64,000 nt of DNA. It comes from Halorussus pelagicus (GTDB lineage Archaea; Halobacteriota; Halobacteria; Halobacteriales; Haladaptataceae). Made by a program: the position numbers and the translations under genes. The notes below the pieces were generated by a model. It saw nothing but the letters and a program-made list of their open reading frames with translations, did not search any database and was not told the DNA's origin. Below are positions 43,207 through 54,191 of the stretch, piece by piece; within the stretch, counting starts at the first letter, position 1, and each line of letters opens with the position of its first letter. The stretch spans positions 1,612,001 through 1,676,000 of the forward strand of contig NZ_CP035119.1 of NCBI RefSeq assembly GCF_004087835.1. The letters are read 5' to 3'.

Positions 43207-44837
43207 TGGTGGAGTTGCTTCCGGAAGTAGTACCTCGTTGCGATGCCGACCGCGTAGAACGACAGCACGACCGCCAGCAGGACCAACACGAGTCCCCACG
43301 CGAAGTTGTCGGGGTTGTCGAGCGGGCCGCCGACGCCCGCCGTGACGAGCGCGTACACCTGATAGGGAAGCGCGCTGGTCGCTTGCAGGAGTTCGGGATT
43401 CGTCACGAACGGCGGCGCGGCGGTGAACTGGAAACCGCCGATAACGTCGGCGGTCTGGGCCTTCGGGAGGAACGTGCCGCCCGCCATCGTCAGAAGGATT
43501 GGCGCGGTTTCGCCAGCGACCCGGCCGACGCCGAGGATGACGCCGGTGACGACGCCGGGCATCGCGGCCGGGAGGACGACGCTCCGGACGGTCTGCCATT
43601 TCGAGACGCCGAGTGCGGCGCTGGCGTCGCGGTACTCGTCGGGCACCGAGAGCATCGCCTCGCGGCCGGTGATAACCACCAGCGGGAGGAGCATGAACCC
43701 GAGCGTGAGCATCCCCGAGAGCAGCGACTTCTCGCCGCCGAACCGGGGAAGGAGGAAGGCGTAGCCGAACAGGCCGTAGACGATGCTCGGCGTACTCCAC
43801 AGGCCGTTGGTCGCAATCTCGACGACCTCGGTGAACCGGCCTCGGTCGGCGTACTCGCTCAGGAAGACGGCCGCGCCGACCCCGAGCGGCACCGCGAACA
43901 GCACCGCGCCGACGACCAGCCAGACCGTGCCGACGATGGCTGGCAGGACACCGTCAACCTCTGCCAACAGCGAGACGCCGTTCATCAGGAACGGCCACGA
44001 GACCGGCCAGACGATGGTGTGGCTGAAGCCGAAGAGCGAAATCGTCGTCTCCGGACCGACACCGGCACCGAACGCGAATCCCTGAAAGAGACCGGGGAAC
44101 CCCCGGACGGTCACGTACGCGACGAGACCGAACAGGACCGCGATGATGGCCAGCGCGTTGAGGTAGATGAGGACGTGCGCGCCGACGTGGCGGCCGCGCG
44201 CCCCGAAACCGCCGTAGGCTTTCGCCGCCGACCATCCGGTGACCAGCGCGCAGAACTGGACGACGCTGGGAACGACGAACCGGGGGAAGAACGTCGCGCG
44301 GAGTCCGCCGGGTGCCCACGACCAGTTCGGGCCGATGGTTCCCGTGACGAAGACGAGACCCGCGAGGAGCGCCAGTCCGCCCGCCGGGAGCGTCGAACCG
44401 ATGTCCTCGCGGGGGACGACCGTCGCGGCGAACGCGAGTCCGGCCGCGGCGAACGCGACGAAGAACCACCCGACGAAGCCGAACCCGAACGTCTGGGAGC
44501 CGACGAGTCCGCCGACGACGAACCAGATGCCCGCGAACGCCGAGGCCGCGACCAGTCCGGCGTCGGCCTGCGGTTCGGTCGAGAGGACGCCGACGCGCGA
44601 ACCGACGCCGAAACCGACGACGGTCAGACCGAGGAGCGCCAGAAGCGCGCCGAGCGCGCTCACCATCGGGACGCCAGCGACCGAGTCGGTTATCGTCAGT
44701 ATCTCGAAGTTGGCCGCGAGCGCGAGCGCGAACAGCAGGGCCGAGAGACCGACCGCCGCGGCCGCGACGAGTTCCGGAACCGTCGTTCCCTCGCGGACGA
44801 GGGCGTTCCGGTCGTCATTGGCGATGCGACTCATCAC
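43203..44837 (-). CDS. pstA: Phosphate ABC transporter permease
   Basis: The 544-residue permease is much longer than the usual 280-300 residues: the first 240 residues hold about six extra helices (from [20 protein letters not shown] to [20 protein letters not shown]), and the canonical BPD transporter domain occupies the C-terminal 280 residues with the EAA loop [20 protein letters not shown]. It pairs with PstC to form the membrane channel. The stop overlaps pstB and the start overlaps the pstC stop, so translation is coupled. Long PstA forms occur in haloarchaea; the function of the added helices is unknown. Confidence 0.9.
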   Translation of the reverse strand: MMSRIANDDRNALVREGTTVPELVAAAAVGLSALLFALALAANFEILTITDSVAGVPMVSALGALLALLGLTVVGFGVGSRVGVLSTEPQADAGLVAASAFAGIWFVVGGLVGSQTFGFGFVGWFFVAFAAAGLAFAATVVPREDIGSTLPAGGLALLAGLVFVTGTIGPNWSWAPGGLRATFFPRFVVPSVVQFCALVTGWSAAKAYGGFGARGRHVGAHVLIYLNALAIIAVLFGLVAYVTVRGFPGLFQGFAFGAGVGPETTISLFGFSHTIVWPVSWPFLMNGVSLLAEVDGVLPAIVGTVWLVVGAVLFAVPLGVGAAVFLSEYADRGRFTEVVEIATNGLWSTPSIVYGLFGYAFLLPRFGGEKSLLSGMLTLGFMLLPLVVITGREAMLSVPDEYRDASAALGVSKWQTVRSVVLPAAMPGVVTGVILGVGRVAGETAPILLTMAGGTFLPKAQTADVIGGFQFTAAPPFVTNPELLQATSALPYQVYALVTAGVGGPLDNPDNFAWGLVLVLLAVVLSFYAVGIATRYYFRKQLHQ

Positions 44838-45964
44838 TCGTCACCCCCGAGTTTCCGTTGCATGCGTTTCTCGATTAGCTGTGACCCGACGCTGAGGAAC
44901 AGAACGGTCACGAAGAGGACGACCCCGGCCGCGAACAGCGCGTTGAACTGGAGACCGTGCGAGCTACCGTAGCGCGCCGCGATGAGCGAGGTGAGCGTCT
45001 CGTAGCCGTAGAACACGTTGTAAATCGGTTCGGGGAGCGCGGGGCTGTTCCGGAGCATCACGGTCGCGGCCATCGTCTCGCCGATGGCGCGGCCGACGCC
45101 GAGCAGGACCGCCGCCGAGACCCCAGAGAACGCCGCCGGGAGCGTGATGGCGGACATCGTTTGCCAGTCGGTCGTCCCGAGCGCGAGCGACCCGCTCTTC
45201 ATCGACTCGGGCACGCTGTTGAGAGCGTCCTCGGCGACCGAGACGACTGTCGGCAGCGACATCAGTCCGACGACGATGCCGACGAAGAGGTAGGTCCCCT
45301 GTCCGGTGAGCGCGAACTGGTCGCTGGCCCACGGGCTGAGGATGGTGAACCCGATGAACCCGTAGACGATGGAGGGAATCCCCGCCAGAATCTCGATGGC
45401 GGGCTTGACCAGTTCTCGAACCGTCGGCGGTGCGACCTCGCTGATAAACAGCGCGGCCGCGACGCCGAGCGGACCGGCGACGAGCGTGGCGATTACCGTC
45501 ACCACGACCGTCCCGTGAATCATCGGCACGAGCGAGAACCGCTCTTCGGTCACTGGGTCCCACAGGGTCTCGGTGAACAGCCGAAGACCGGGGATTTCGA
45601 TGCCGTACAGTTCGGCGCTCGCGTACTCGAACGCGGGCCACGCTTCGAGGAAGATGAACACGGTGATGAGTCCCAGAATCAGGAGCGTCGAGACGGTCAT
45701 CACCAGTGCCAGCGCGTGTGCGGTCACTGCTTGGTGGCGAAGCCAGCCGTACGCCACGGTCGCCAGAAACGCCGCGAGCGCGACGACCGTCAGCGGTGAC
45801 ATCACCAGAAAGCCGACGAACGTCCCCAACAGCGCGAGTAAGCCCACCGAACCGGCCGCGAGCGCAGTATTCTCTGCGTCCTCGACGGACTCGCGGGCGT
45901 CGAGCAGTTTGCGCTCGAACGCTTCGCGGAGTCCGGTCGAGTCAGCGTCAGTCACAGATGCCAT
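44834..45964 (-). CDS. pstC: Phosphate ABC transporter permease
   Basis: The 376-residue permease has an acidic cytosolic start (MASVTDADSTGLREAFERKL), two added helices and the BPD domain with MIHGTVVVTVIATLVAGPLG and the EAA loop EDALNSVPESMKSGSLALGT. It forms the PstCA channel. The ATG at 45964 is preferred to one at 46012 because the upstream 16 residues are hydrophobic and lie in the pstS-pstC gap. It ends overlapping the pstA start (ATGA). Confidence 0.9.
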   Translation of the reverse strand: MASVTDADSTGLREAFERKLLDARESVEDAENTALAAGSVGLLALLGTFVGFLVMSPLTVVALAAFLATVAYGWLRHQAVTAHALALVMTVSTLLILGLITVFIFLEAWPAFEYASAELYGIEIPGLRLFTETLWDPVTEERFSLVPMIHGTVVVTVIATLVAGPLGVAAALFISEVAPPTVRELVKPAIEILAGIPSIVYGFIGFTILSPWASDQFALTGQGTYLFVGIVVGLMSLPTVVSVAEDALNSVPESMKSGSLALGTTDWQTMSAITLPAAFSGVSAAVLLGVGRAIGETMAATVMLRNSPALPEPIYNVFYGYETLTSLIAARYGSSHGLQFNALFAAGVVLFVTVLFLSVGSQLIEKRMQRKLGGDE

Positions 45965-46029
45965 GTTGTGTAGTAGTATCGGAACATTCGAAAACGAAAC
46001 GACGAAAGCCACACCGGCGGGGCGCTACC

Positions 46030-47223
46030 CTACGCTTGGTCGGGGAGTTTGGCCTTCTCCTTCTTGATGTCCTTCTCGGGGAGCGGGATGTAGTTGTTCG
46101 CCTCCACGAACACTTTCTGCCCGAACTCAGTCAGGAACATGTTGAGGAACGCGGCCTCGCGCATGTCCGTCCCGTCCGACGTGTCGTCGGTCTTCTTGGT
46201 GTACATGTGCAGGTCCCGGTTGAGCGGGTAGGAGCTGTCGAAGATGGTGTTGTCCGCGCTCTTGTCGGGTTTGTACGTGGTGCCCTCGAACTCGATGGCG
46301 ACGGGCTTGACCTGTTCGCCGGTGAACGCCAGCGCCATGTACGCGATGGCCCCATCGTTCTGCTGGACGACCGTCTTGACCTGCTGGTTCTGGCCCTTCC
46401 GAGTATCGACGCCCGGCATCGGGGCCTCGGCGTCGCCGAGCATGTTGAGTCGGAAGGCGGTGTCTGTCCCCGACCCCTCGGCGCGGCCGACGCAGTAGAT
46501 TTCCTGATCCGGACCGCCAACCTCGCTCCAGTTGGTAATCTCGTTCTGGTAGATTTTCTTGACCTGCTCGCCGGTAAGTTTCTGGACGCCCGCGTCCCAG
46601 ATGTCCTTGCTCACGACGACCGGCTGGCCGTCGCGGCCGACGACGTGATCGACGTAGTTCGCGTCGCGTTTCTCCTCGCTAATGCCGAGTTCGGCGGTGA
46701 TGGGTCCCGAGGAGTTGCCGATGTCCACGAGTCCGTCTCGAACCGACTTACACCCAGTTCCGGAGTGGCTCAGGGCGACGCTCGTCGCGTACGGCGGGGT
46801 CGCCTGCTGGTCCGTGCCTTCGAAGCCGTAGAGACCGGCGAAGTAGTCCGCGAGACGCTTGTCCGTCTCTATCTGGTCCCAGCCGGGAACTGACCCTTCG
46901 TCGTTCGACCCCCAGTATTCGCCGTCGCTGGACGGCGCGTTGGAGTTCCAGTAAGAGCTTCCCTTGTTGGAGATGGGGTAGACCGTCGAGGACCCCTCCG
47001 CGGTGAGCATCGACGTGTCCATGCCGCCGGACTCCGATTCGGTCTCGGTCGCCTCGGTCGTGGACTCCCCGCTTTCGGAGTCGTCGCTCGACTCGGTCGT
47101 ACTCTGGTCGTCGGTGCCGCCGGTACAACCGGCGAGCGCGGTCGTGACCCCGGCACCGGACGCGAGCAGGAACATCCGGCGCGATACGTCGTTGGACTGT
47201 CGCCCTTTGTCGGTCGTCATCAC
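46030..47223 (-). CDS. pstS: Phosphate-binding lipoprotein
   Basis: The 397-residue binding protein has a Tat signal (SRRMFLLASGAGVTTALAGC, lipidated C33) and an acidic Ser/Thr/Glu stalk (about 34-70). Phosphate-binding motifs follow: LTAEGSSTVYPISN near the start of the fold and GRAEGSGTDTAFRLNM later, as in PstS/SphX. It captures phosphate outside the cell for PstCAB. First gene of pstSCAB-phoU; expression is expected to rise on phosphate starvation. Confidence 0.92.
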   Translation of the reverse strand: MMTTDKGRQSNDVSRRMFLLASGAGVTTALAGCTGGTDDQSTTESSDDSESGESTTEATETESESGGMDTSMLTAEGSSTVYPISNKGSSYWNSNAPSSDGEYWGSNDEGSVPGWDQIETDKRLADYFAGLYGFEGTDQQATPPYATSVALSHSGTGCKSVRDGLVDIGNSSGPITAELGISEEKRDANYVDHVVGRDGQPVVVSKDIWDAGVQKLTGEQVKKIYQNEITNWSEVGGPDQEIYCVGRAEGSGTDTAFRLNMLGDAEAPMPGVDTRKGQNQQVKTVVQQNDGAIAYMALAFTGEQVKPVAIEFEGTTYKPDKSADNTIFDSSYPLNRDLHMYTKKTDDTSDGTDMREAAFLNMFLTEFGQKVFVEANNYIPLPEKDIKKEKAKLPDQA

Positions 47224-47253
47224 CTAATGGGACCGCGACCTATACTAAGTAGG

Positions 47254-47260
47254 CTTATAA
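47254..47260 (-). promoter_or_regulatory. Candidate TATA box for pstS
   Basis: TTATAAG on the minus strand is centred about 34 nt before the pstS ATG, giving a leader near 8 nt. A second AT-rich block (47265-47273) follows just upstream and may be part of a phosphate-control element. Confidence 0.45.
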
Positions 47261-47367
47261 TTTCTAGATATATACGTTCGAGACCGTAATACCGGTCCGG
47301 GTTCGTATGATGTGAATTATTCTCATTGGTAGGCGGCGAATTCGGCCGGGCGAGCCGAGAAGTAGCA

Positions 47368-47373
47368 TATAAA
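47368..47373 (+). promoter_or_regulatory. Distal TATA-like element
   Basis: TATAAA lies 185 nt before the thermosome ATG, pointing toward it. It may drive a long-leader transcript or a small RNA. Confidence 0.3.
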
Positions 47374-47379
47374 TCCCCG

Positions 47380-47393
47380 CCTCGCGGGCGAGG
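47380..47393. repeat. GC-rich inverted repeat
   Basis: CCTCGC and GCGAGG flank GG, close after the distal TATA-like element. In RNA it would be part of a 5' leader. Confidence 0.45.
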
Positions 47394-47517
47394 GCGTCGG
47401 CGATGTTTCTGTGTGAACTCTTCCCAGATTATCACGCGGTACCGATGTTCTGCTCGGCGATTTACCCCGTGATAGTGCGACAGTCCATCACGTTACCGAG
47501 TGCCAAGGAAGCGAACA

Positions 47518-47526
47518 TTTATATAG
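47518..47526 (+). promoter_or_regulatory. Core promoter of the thermosome gene
   Basis: TTTATATAG, preceded by GCGAACA (BRE-like purines), is centred 31 nt before ATG 47553. Strong TATA boxes of this kind occur at haloarchaeal heat-shock cct genes. Confidence 0.65.
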
Positions 47527-47552
47527 AATCACAATCAATCAATGGGTGTACT

Positions 47553-49208
47553 ATGAGTCAGCGAGGACAGCGAATGCAAGGCCAGCCGATGATCGTAATG
47601 AGCGACGAGTCCCAGCGCGTAAAGGACAAAGACGCGCAGGAACACAACATCAGCGCCGCCCGCGCGGTCGCTGACGCGGTTCGCTCGACACTCGGCCCGA
47701 AAGGGATGGACAAGATGCTCGTCGATTCGATGGGCGACGTGACCATCACGAACGACGGCGTGACCATCCTCAAGGAGATGGACATCGACAACCCGACGGC
47801 CGAGATGATCATCGAGGTCGCCGAAACCCAAGAGGACGAAGCGGGCGACGGCACCACGACCGCCGTCGCGGTGACCGGCGAACTCCTCAAGAACGCCGAG
47901 GAACTCCTCGAACAGGACATTCATCCGACGGCCATCATCAAGGGCTTCCACCTCGCCAGCGAGAAGGCCCGCGAAGAGGTCAACAACGTCGCCGAGGACG
48001 TTGAACCCGACGACGAAGACCTCCTCCGGAAGGTCGCCGAGACCTCCATGACCGGCAAGGGCGCGGAACTCAACAAAGAGCGCCTGAGCGAGATTATCGT
48101 CGATGCGGTCCAGCAGGTCACCGTCGATGGCACGGTGGACCTCGAATACGTCAAGACCGAGACCCAGACCGGCCGTTCGTCGGGCGAGTCCGAACTCCTC
48201 AAGGGCGCGGTCATCAGCAAGGACCCCGTCCACGACAACATGCCTACGAGCGCCGAGGACGCCGACATCCTCCTGCTCAACGAGGCAGTCGAAATCGAGG
48301 AGACCGACGTGGACACCAGCGTCAACATCGAGGACCCCGACCAGCTTCAGAGCTTCCTCGATCAGGAAGAAGAACAGCTCAAGGCCAAGGTCGATAAGAT
48401 CGTCGAGACCGGCGCTGACGTTGTCTTCTGCCAGAAGGGCATCGACGACATGGCCCAGCACTACCTCGCCAAGGAAGGCATCCTCGCGGTCCGCCGCGTC
48501 AAGAAAAGCGACGTTGGCTTCCTCAAGGAAGTCCTCGGCGCGAGCGTCGTCTCGGACCTCGACAGCGCCTCGGCCGACGACCTCGGCAAGGGCGACGTGA
48601 GCCGCGACGAGGGCGACGAGCTGTTCTACGTCGAAGGCGAGAACAGTCACGGCGTTACCCTCCTGCTCCGCGGTTCGACCGACCACGTCGTGGACGAACT
48701 CGAACGCGGCGTCACCGACGCCCTCGACGTAGTGGCCCAGACCGTCTCGGACGGCCGCGTCGTCGCTGGCGGCGGTGCCATCGAGGTCGAAGTCGCCAGT
48801 CGCCTCCGCGACTTCGCCGACTCCGTCTCCGGGCGCGAACAGCTCGCAGTCGAGGCGTTCGCTGACTCCCTCGAACTCGTCCCGCGCGTCCTCGCCGAAA
48901 ACGCGGGTCTCGACTCCATCGACACGCTCGTGGACCTGCGCTCGGCCCACGAGAACGGCGACGAGCGCGCTGGCCTGAACGTCCACAGCGGCGACATCGT
49001 GGACACTCTCGACGCTGGCGTCGTCGAACCTGCTCACGCCAAGGAACAAGGCGTGTCCAGTGCCACCGAGGCCGCGAACCTCGTGCTCAAGATAGACGAC
49101 ATCATCTCCGCTGGCGACCTGTCCACCGACAAGGGCGACGACGAAGGTGGCGCTGGCGGTATGGGCGGCGGCATGGGCGGCATGGGCGGTATGGGCGGCG
49201 CGATGTAA
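47553..49208 (+). CDS. Thermosome (group II chaperonin) subunit
   Basis: The 551-residue subunit assembles into a double-ring ATP-driven folding chamber. Family features: [20 protein letters not shown] (from 46), [15 protein letters not shown] (98 onward), [20 protein letters not shown], and a Gly-Met tail ([17 protein letters not shown]) typical of haloarchaeal thermosomes. The ATG at 47553 matches the family start [18 protein letters not shown]; an upstream in-frame ATG at 47403 would add 50 non-conserved residues. Paralogue identity (alpha or beta) is not assigned. Likely heat- and salt-induced. Confidence 0.95.
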   Translation: MSQRGQRMQGQPMIVMSDESQRVKDKDAQEHNISAARAVADAVRSTLGPKGMDKMLVDSMGDVTITNDGVTILKEMDIDNPTAEMIIEVAETQEDEAGDGTTTAVAVTGELLKNAEELLEQDIHPTAIIKGFHLASEKAREEVNNVAEDVEPDDEDLLRKVAETSMTGKGAELNKERLSEIIVDAVQQVTVDGTVDLEYVKTETQTGRSSGESELLKGAVISKDPVHDNMPTSAEDADILLLNEAVEIEETDVDTSVNIEDPDQLQSFLDQEEEQLKAKVDKIVETGADVVFCQKGIDDMAQHYLAKEGILAVRRVKKSDVGFLKEVLGASVVSDLDSASADDLGKGDVSRDEGDELFYVEGENSHGVTLLLRGSTDHVVDELERGVTDALDVVAQTVSDGRVVAGGGAIEVEVASRLRDFADSVSGREQLAVEAFADSLELVPRVLAENAGLDSIDTLVDLRSAHENGDERAGLNVHSGDIVDTLDAGVVEPAHAKEQGVSSATEAANLVLKIDDIISAGDLSTDKGDDEGGAGGMGGGMGGMGGMGGAM

Positions 49209-49716
49209 GCTCGGCCCAACTGCCTTCCGCCGTTTCCCGGCCGCCGGTTGCACCGACCGGCCTTCACGTCGAATGGAACGCAATTGACGACACGCCGCGT
49301 TTTCTTTCGAGTTCCTGCTTCCGTCGAACCGAAACACTGTGAGTGCGTCGAACGACACGTAGCGGGAAAATCTCTAAGTGCTTTTCAAGGACAGTGGATG
49401 CAGACGAGAGGCTAAGCGTGTATTTCGTTCGCAAAAAATGTAGAGTCGGCTATCTACGCGCAAACGACGTAGTCTTCGAGACACTTGTCACAGGCTGGGC
49501 CAAAGCAGAATGGGGTTACATCTATCATGGTTACCTCCACTTTCTTATTTTCTTTAGAAAATATAAATTTTACCATTTACCTCTCCATATATTTCCAATG
49601 GGGGCAAAATAGTAGTTTGTTGATAATCTCGTCCCAGAACGACTTTACGACAGACATCGCGCGTCGCCACGAGTAGTTCATACACTTTATAACGACACGC
49701 CGACGACCAACTACGT
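49209..49716. other. Intergenic region with an AT-rich core
   Basis: I see no supported gene in these 508 bases. The 49500-49700 part is strongly AT-rich with TATA-like runs (for example GAAAATATAAATT near 49556-49568), so an unannotated small RNA or a remnant of foreign DNA is possible. The promoter of the next gene lies at its right end. Confidence 0.5.
49686..49692 (+). promoter_or_regulatory. TATA box of the ornithine cyclodeaminase-family gene
   Basis: TTTATAA is centred 28 nt before ATG 49717. Confidence 0.55.
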
Positions 49717-50712
49717 ATGGACACGCTCCTGCTGAATCAGGACGCCGTAGACGAGAACACCCAAATGCCGGACGTAATCCGGGCAATCGAGGACGCGTTC
49801 GCTGCGTACGCCCGCGGCGACGCCCAGATGCCCGCGAAGTCGTACATCGACCTGCCCCAGTACAACGGGGACTTCCGGTCGATGCCCGCCTACCTCGAAG
49901 CCGACGACTGGGACGCCGCCGGTATCAAGTGGGTTAACGTCCACCCGGACAACCCCGAGAACTTCGACCTGCCGACCGTGATGGGCACGATGGTCTACTC
50001 GAACCCCGAGACCGCTTTCCCGCTGGCCATCATGGACGGCACCGAACTCACGATGAAGCGCACCGGCGCGGCCGCCGCGGTCGCCACCGACTACCTCGCC
50101 GTCGAGGACGCGACGACGATGGGCGTCATCGGCGCTGGCGTCCAGTCGTACACCCAACTCGAAGCCATCTCGGAGGTCCGACCCATCGAGGAAGTCGTCG
50201 TCAGCGACTTGGACGAGGAGCGCGTCGCCGACTTCATCGAGTATTTCGAGGACGACTTCGACGTGCGCGCTGGCTCCATCGAGGAGGCCGCCCAGTGCGA
50301 CGTGCTTTCGACGGTCACGCCAGTTGAGGACCCCATCGTGACGCGCGAGGACATCGGCGAACACACCCACGTCAACGCGATGGGTGCCGACGCCGAGGGC
50401 AAGCACGAACTCGCCGACGAGATTCTGCTCGACTCGAAACTGGTCATCGACGACCACGCCCAGACGACCCACTCGGGCGAAATCAACGTCCCCTACCACG
50501 AGGGCGTCTTATCCGACGACGACATTTACGGCGAAGTCGGCGACATCGTGGTCGGTGACATCGACGGTCGGACCGACGACGACGGCATCACCGTCTTCGA
50601 CAGCACCGGTCTCGCCATCCAAGACGTTGCGGCGGCCCACGTCGTCTACGAACACGCCGACGAGAACGACAACGGCTACCCCTTCGACCTCATCGGCACC
50701 GGAACGCAGTGA
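49717..50712 (+). CDS. Ornithine cyclodeaminase / alanine dehydrogenase (mu-crystallin) family
   Basis: The 331-residue NAD(P)-dependent enzyme has the substrate domain (ARGDAQMPAKSYIDLPQYNG, IKWVNVHPDNPENFDLPTVM, MDGTELTMKRTGAAAAVATD with the catalytic Lys region) and a Rossmann fold VIGAGVQSYTQLEAISEV. Later HVNAMGADAEGKHELADEIL is a family hallmark. Members act as ornithine cyclodeaminase (to proline), alanine dehydrogenase or ketimine reductase. The archaeal group around A. fulgidus AlaDH is most similar in pattern, so alanine dehydrogenase is the favoured but unproven activity. Confidence 0.85.
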   Translation: MDTLLLNQDAVDENTQMPDVIRAIEDAFAAYARGDAQMPAKSYIDLPQYNGDFRSMPAYLEADDWDAAGIKWVNVHPDNPENFDLPTVMGTMVYSNPETAFPLAIMDGTELTMKRTGAAAAVATDYLAVEDATTMGVIGAGVQSYTQLEAISEVRPIEEVVVSDLDEERVADFIEYFEDDFDVRAGSIEEAAQCDVLSTVTPVEDPIVTREDIGEHTHVNAMGADAEGKHELADEILLDSKLVIDDHAQTTHSGEINVPYHEGVLSDDDIYGEVGDIVVGDIDGRTDDDGITVFDSTGLAIQDVAAAHVVYEHADENDNGYPFDLIGTGTQ

Positions 50713-50788
50713 GCGCGTAGCGCGACGAGTCGAGAAAACTGGCGCACCGACCCGCGTAGTCTTTTCGGCCTGACCGTCCCGTCGGCGG

Positions 50789-51040
50789 TCAGGGAACGCG
50801 GTTGGTCGGCGCTTTGCGGGCGAGAAAGCCCGTGATTTTCGAGACGACCCAGACGACCACGATGAACGGCAGGAGCGGAATCAGCAGGACGACCAGCCCC
50901 AGTCCGTACGCGATTCCGATGGTGGTCATCTCGGCGTCCGGTCGCCCCCGGAAAGACGGCGTAACCGTCCGCAAGGCCTTCTCGACCGGTGCTGGCGTCA
51001 CTCTCCCGTCGTCGGTTTCGTCGGCACCCCTGCTGCTCAT
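50789..51040 (-). CDS. Small membrane protein
   Basis: The 83-residue protein has a soluble, acidic start (MSSRGADETDDGRVTPAPVE), one long or two short helices (IGIAYGLGLVVLLIPLLPFIVVVWVVSKI) and a basic end. It converges with the preceding gene and is divergent from alaS. No known family recognised. Confidence 0.6.
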   Translation of the reverse strand: MSSRGADETDDGRVTPAPVEKALRTVTPSFRGRPDAEMTTIGIAYGLGLVVLLIPLLPFIVVVWVVSKITGFLARKAPTNRVP

Positions 51041-51255
51041 AAAACGGGATATCGACGAGCGGAGTCATAAGCGTTTGTGGCGGAAACTCGTGCTCGGAGC
51101 GGCTGGTTCGTTTCGACGCGGTACCGTTCGCCGTTTGCCGTCACGGGGAGCCGAAACGCCCGACGAGGCGGGGGCTTTCCCGACGACTCGAAACGCCGGA
51201 GTATAGTAGATTTGCGGAACTGTTTTACCCGTTCGTTAGCGAATTAGGGATAATA

Positions 51256-54048
51256 ATGAGCGAACTCGAAGCGGAGTACCGCCTCGATTATTTCGAGGAG
51301 GAGGGATTCGTCAGGAAGGAGTGTACCGAGTGCGGTGACTTCTTCTGGACGCGCGACCCCGACCGAACGACGTGCGGCGAACCGCCCTGCGAGACCTACC
51401 AGTTCATCGACGACCCCGGATTCGCCGAGGAGTACACCCTCGAAGAGATGCGCGAGGCGTTCCTCTCGTTCTTCGAGGAGAACGACCACGAGCGCATCGA
51501 CCCCTATCCCGTGGCCGCGAACCGTTGGCGCGACGACGTGCTACTCACGCAGGCGTCAATCTACGACTTCCAGCCGCTCGTCACCTCCGGCGAGACGCCG
51601 CCGCCCGCGAATCCGCTGACGATTAGCCAGCCCTGCATCCGGATGCAGGACATCGACAACGTGGGCAAGACGGGCCGACACACGATGGCCTTCGAGATGA
51701 TGGCCCACCACGCGTTTAACGCCCGCGAGGACCTCGAAGACCCCGACCAGTACGCCTATCAGGGCGAGGTCTACTGGAAGGACGAGACGGTCCAGTATTG
51801 CGACGAGTTCTTCGAGTCGATGGGCGCGGACTTGGACGAAATCACGTACATCGAGGACCCGTGGGTCGGCGGCGGCAACGCCGGACCCGCCATCGAGGTC
51901 ATCTACAAGGGCGCGGAACTTGCCACGCTGGTCTTCATGTCGATGGAGCAGGACCCCGACGGCGACTACGAGATGAAGGACGGCAACCGGTACTCCAAGA
52001 TGGACACCTACATCGTGGACACCGGTTACGGTCTCGAACGCTGGACGTGGATGTCGCAGGGCACGCCGACCGTCTACGAGGCGATATACCCCGAGATGAT
52101 TTCGTTCCTCAAGGAGAACGCGGGCATCGACCACTCCGAGGAGGAAGAGACGCTCGTCCACCGCGCGTCGAAACTGGCGGGCCACATGGACATCGACGAG
52201 GCCGAGGATATGGAGGCCGCCCGCGACAACATCGCTCGCGAGTTGGACGTTTCGACCGCGGAGTTAGAGACCCTGCTCGAACCCCTCGAAGACATCTACG
52301 CCATCGCGGACCACTGCCGGACGCTGGCGTACATGCTCGGCGACGGCATCGTCCCGAGCAACGTCGGCACGGGCTATCTCGCCCGGATGGTTCTCCGGCG
52401 GACCAAGCGCCTCTGTGACAGCGTCGGCGTGGACGCGCCGCTCGACGAACTCGTAGACATGCAGGCCGAGCGACTGGAGTACGAGAACCGCGACACGGTT
52501 CGGGACATCGTTCGTACCGAGGTCGAGAAGTACCGCGAGACGCTCGAACAGGGCGGTCGCCGGGTCGAACGGCTCGCCGAGGAGTACGCCGAAAAGGGCG
52601 ACCCGATTCCGACCGACGAACTGGTCGAACTCTACGACTCCCACGGCATCCAACCGGACATGGTCGAGGAGATCGCCGCGGAGTTCGGGACCGGCGTCGA
52701 GGTACCCGACGACTTCTACAGCGTCGTCGCCTCCCGCCACGACTCCGGGCAGGCCGTCGAGGAAGAGGAGGAGACCGACGACAGACTCGCCGACCTGCCG
52801 GAGACCGAGCGCCAGTTCTACGAGGACCAGTACGGCACCGACTTCGAGGCCGTCGTCCTCGACGTGTTCGAGCGCGAGGACGAGGACGGTGAGACGATGT
52901 ACGATATCGTTCTCGACCAGACGATGTTCTACCCCGAAGGCGGCGGCCAACCCGCCGACCACGGGACCCTGACCACCGACGAGGCGAGCGTGAAGGTCAG
53001 CGACGTGCAGACTGAAAACGGCGTCATCCTCCACCGGACCGACGAACCGGTCGGTAAGGGCGACATCGTCCGCGGGAAGATAGACCGCGCGCGTCGCCGT
53101 CGGTTGATGCGCCACCACACCGCGACCCACCTCGTCGTCCACGCGGCCCGCGAGGTGTTGGGCGACCACATCCGGCAGGCGGGTGCCCAGAAGGGCATCG
53201 ATAGCTCGCGCATCGACGTGCGCCACTACGACCGCATCGACCGCGAGACCCGCGAGGAGATAGAGATGGTCGCCAACGAACTCGTGATGGAAAACACGTC
53301 GGTCCAACAGGAGTGGCCCAACCGCCACGAGGCCGAAGAGGAGTACGGCTTCGATCTCTATCAGGGCGGCATCCCCGCGGGCCAGAACATCCGACTCATT
53401 CACGTCTCCGAGGACGTGCAGGCCTGCGGCGGCACCCACGTCCGGCGCACGGGCGACGTGGGCACCATCAAGATTCTGAACACCGAGCGCGTGCAGGACG
53501 GCGTCGAACGCCTCACCTTCGCGGCGGGCGAGGCCGCCATCGAGGCGACCCAGCGCACCGAGCGAGCGCTGTCCGACGCCGCGGACGTGCTGGACGTGGT
53601 TCCCGAGGAGGTCCCCGAGACCGCCGAACGGTTCTTCGAGGAGTGGAAGGGCCGCGGCAAGCAGATAGAGGACCTCAAAGAGCAACTCGCCGAGGCCCGC
53701 GCCTCCGGCGGCGGAGGCGGCGAGGAGGTCGAAGTCGGCGACGCGACCGCGGTGGTCCAGCGCCTCGACGGCGACATGGACGAACTCCGAGCGACCGCCA
53801 ACGCGCTCGTCGAGGAGGGCAAAATCGCGGTCATCGGAAGCGGCGCGGACGGCGCGACCTTCGTCGTCGCGGTGCCTGACGGCATCGGCGTCAACGCTGG
53901 CGAAGTGGTCGGCGAACTCGCGCGAAAGGTCGGCGGCGGGGGCGGCGGCCCGCCGGACTTCGCGCAGGGCGGCGGCCCGGACGCCGAGAAACTGGACGAC
54001 GCGCTGGAGGAGGCCCCGGACGTGCTGAAGCAGGTCGCCAACGTCTGA
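51256..54048 (+). CDS. alaS: Alanyl-tRNA synthetase
   Basis: The 930-residue class II synthetase charges tRNA-Ala. The N-terminus has an archaeal zinc module with C23, C26, C40 and C45. The catalytic core contains [20 protein letters not shown] (motif 2 region) and [11 protein letters not shown] (motif 3). The editing domain shows [10 protein letters not shown] (H621 and H625) and [13 protein letters not shown] (C724, H728), which clear Ser- and Gly-tRNA-Ala. A coiled-coil and C-Ala dimer domain ends the protein, with a Gly-rich stretch ([16 protein letters not shown]). Length is normal for archaeal AlaRS. Confidence 0.96.
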   Translation: MSELEAEYRLDYFEEEGFVRKECTECGDFFWTRDPDRTTCGEPPCETYQFIDDPGFAEEYTLEEMREAFLSFFEENDHERIDPYPVAANRWRDDVLLTQASIYDFQPLVTSGETPPPANPLTISQPCIRMQDIDNVGKTGRHTMAFEMMAHHAFNAREDLEDPDQYAYQGEVYWKDETVQYCDEFFESMGADLDEITYIEDPWVGGGNAGPAIEVIYKGAELATLVFMSMEQDPDGDYEMKDGNRYSKMDTYIVDTGYGLERWTWMSQGTPTVYEAIYPEMISFLKENAGIDHSEEEETLVHRASKLAGHMDIDEAEDMEAARDNIARELDVSTAELETLLEPLEDIYAIADHCRTLAYMLGDGIVPSNVGTGYLARMVLRRTKRLCDSVGVDAPLDELVDMQAERLEYENRDTVRDIVRTEVEKYRETLEQGGRRVERLAEEYAEKGDPIPTDELVELYDSHGIQPDMVEEIAAEFGTGVEVPDDFYSVVASRHDSGQAVEEEEETDDRLADLPETERQFYEDQYGTDFEAVVLDVFEREDEDGETMYDIVLDQTMFYPEGGGQPADHGTLTTDEASVKVSDVQTENGVILHRTDEPVGKGDIVRGKIDRARRRRLMRHHTATHLVVHAAREVLGDHIRQAGAQKGIDSSRIDVRHYDRIDRETREEIEMVANELVMENTSVQQEWPNRHEAEEEYGFDLYQGGIPAGQNIRLIHVSEDVQACGGTHVRRTGDVGTIKILNTERVQDGVERLTFAAGEAAIEATQRTERALSDAADVLDVVPEEVPETAERFFEEWKGRGKQIEDLKEQLAEARASGGGGGEEVEVGDATAVVQRLDGDMDELRATANALVEEGKIAVIGSGADGATFVVAVPDGIGVNAGEVVGELARKVGGGGGGPPDFAQGGGPDAEKLDDALEEAPDVLKQVANV

Positions 54049-54191
54049 GAGGCCGGAAGCCTGACTTTCGGTGATGTCGCAGAATCGGCTCGGTCGGTGG
54101 GTCCGTCACGGATTGTTACGCATCACCGCATCACTAATTACGCGATACTCTGAAGTGAGACGAGCCGGAACCGTTCCAACGGAGTCAAACC

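Noticed and set aside
47403-47552. An upstream in-frame ATG that would extend the thermosome by 50 residues
   Set aside because: The extension is not like any thermosome N-terminus, and a strong TATA box lies between the two start sites.
49343-49676. Two overlapping frames (89 and 63 residues) in the AT-rich intergenic region
   Set aside because: Aromatic and Lys/Phe-rich translations unlike any neighbour, no start signals, and no conserved motif.
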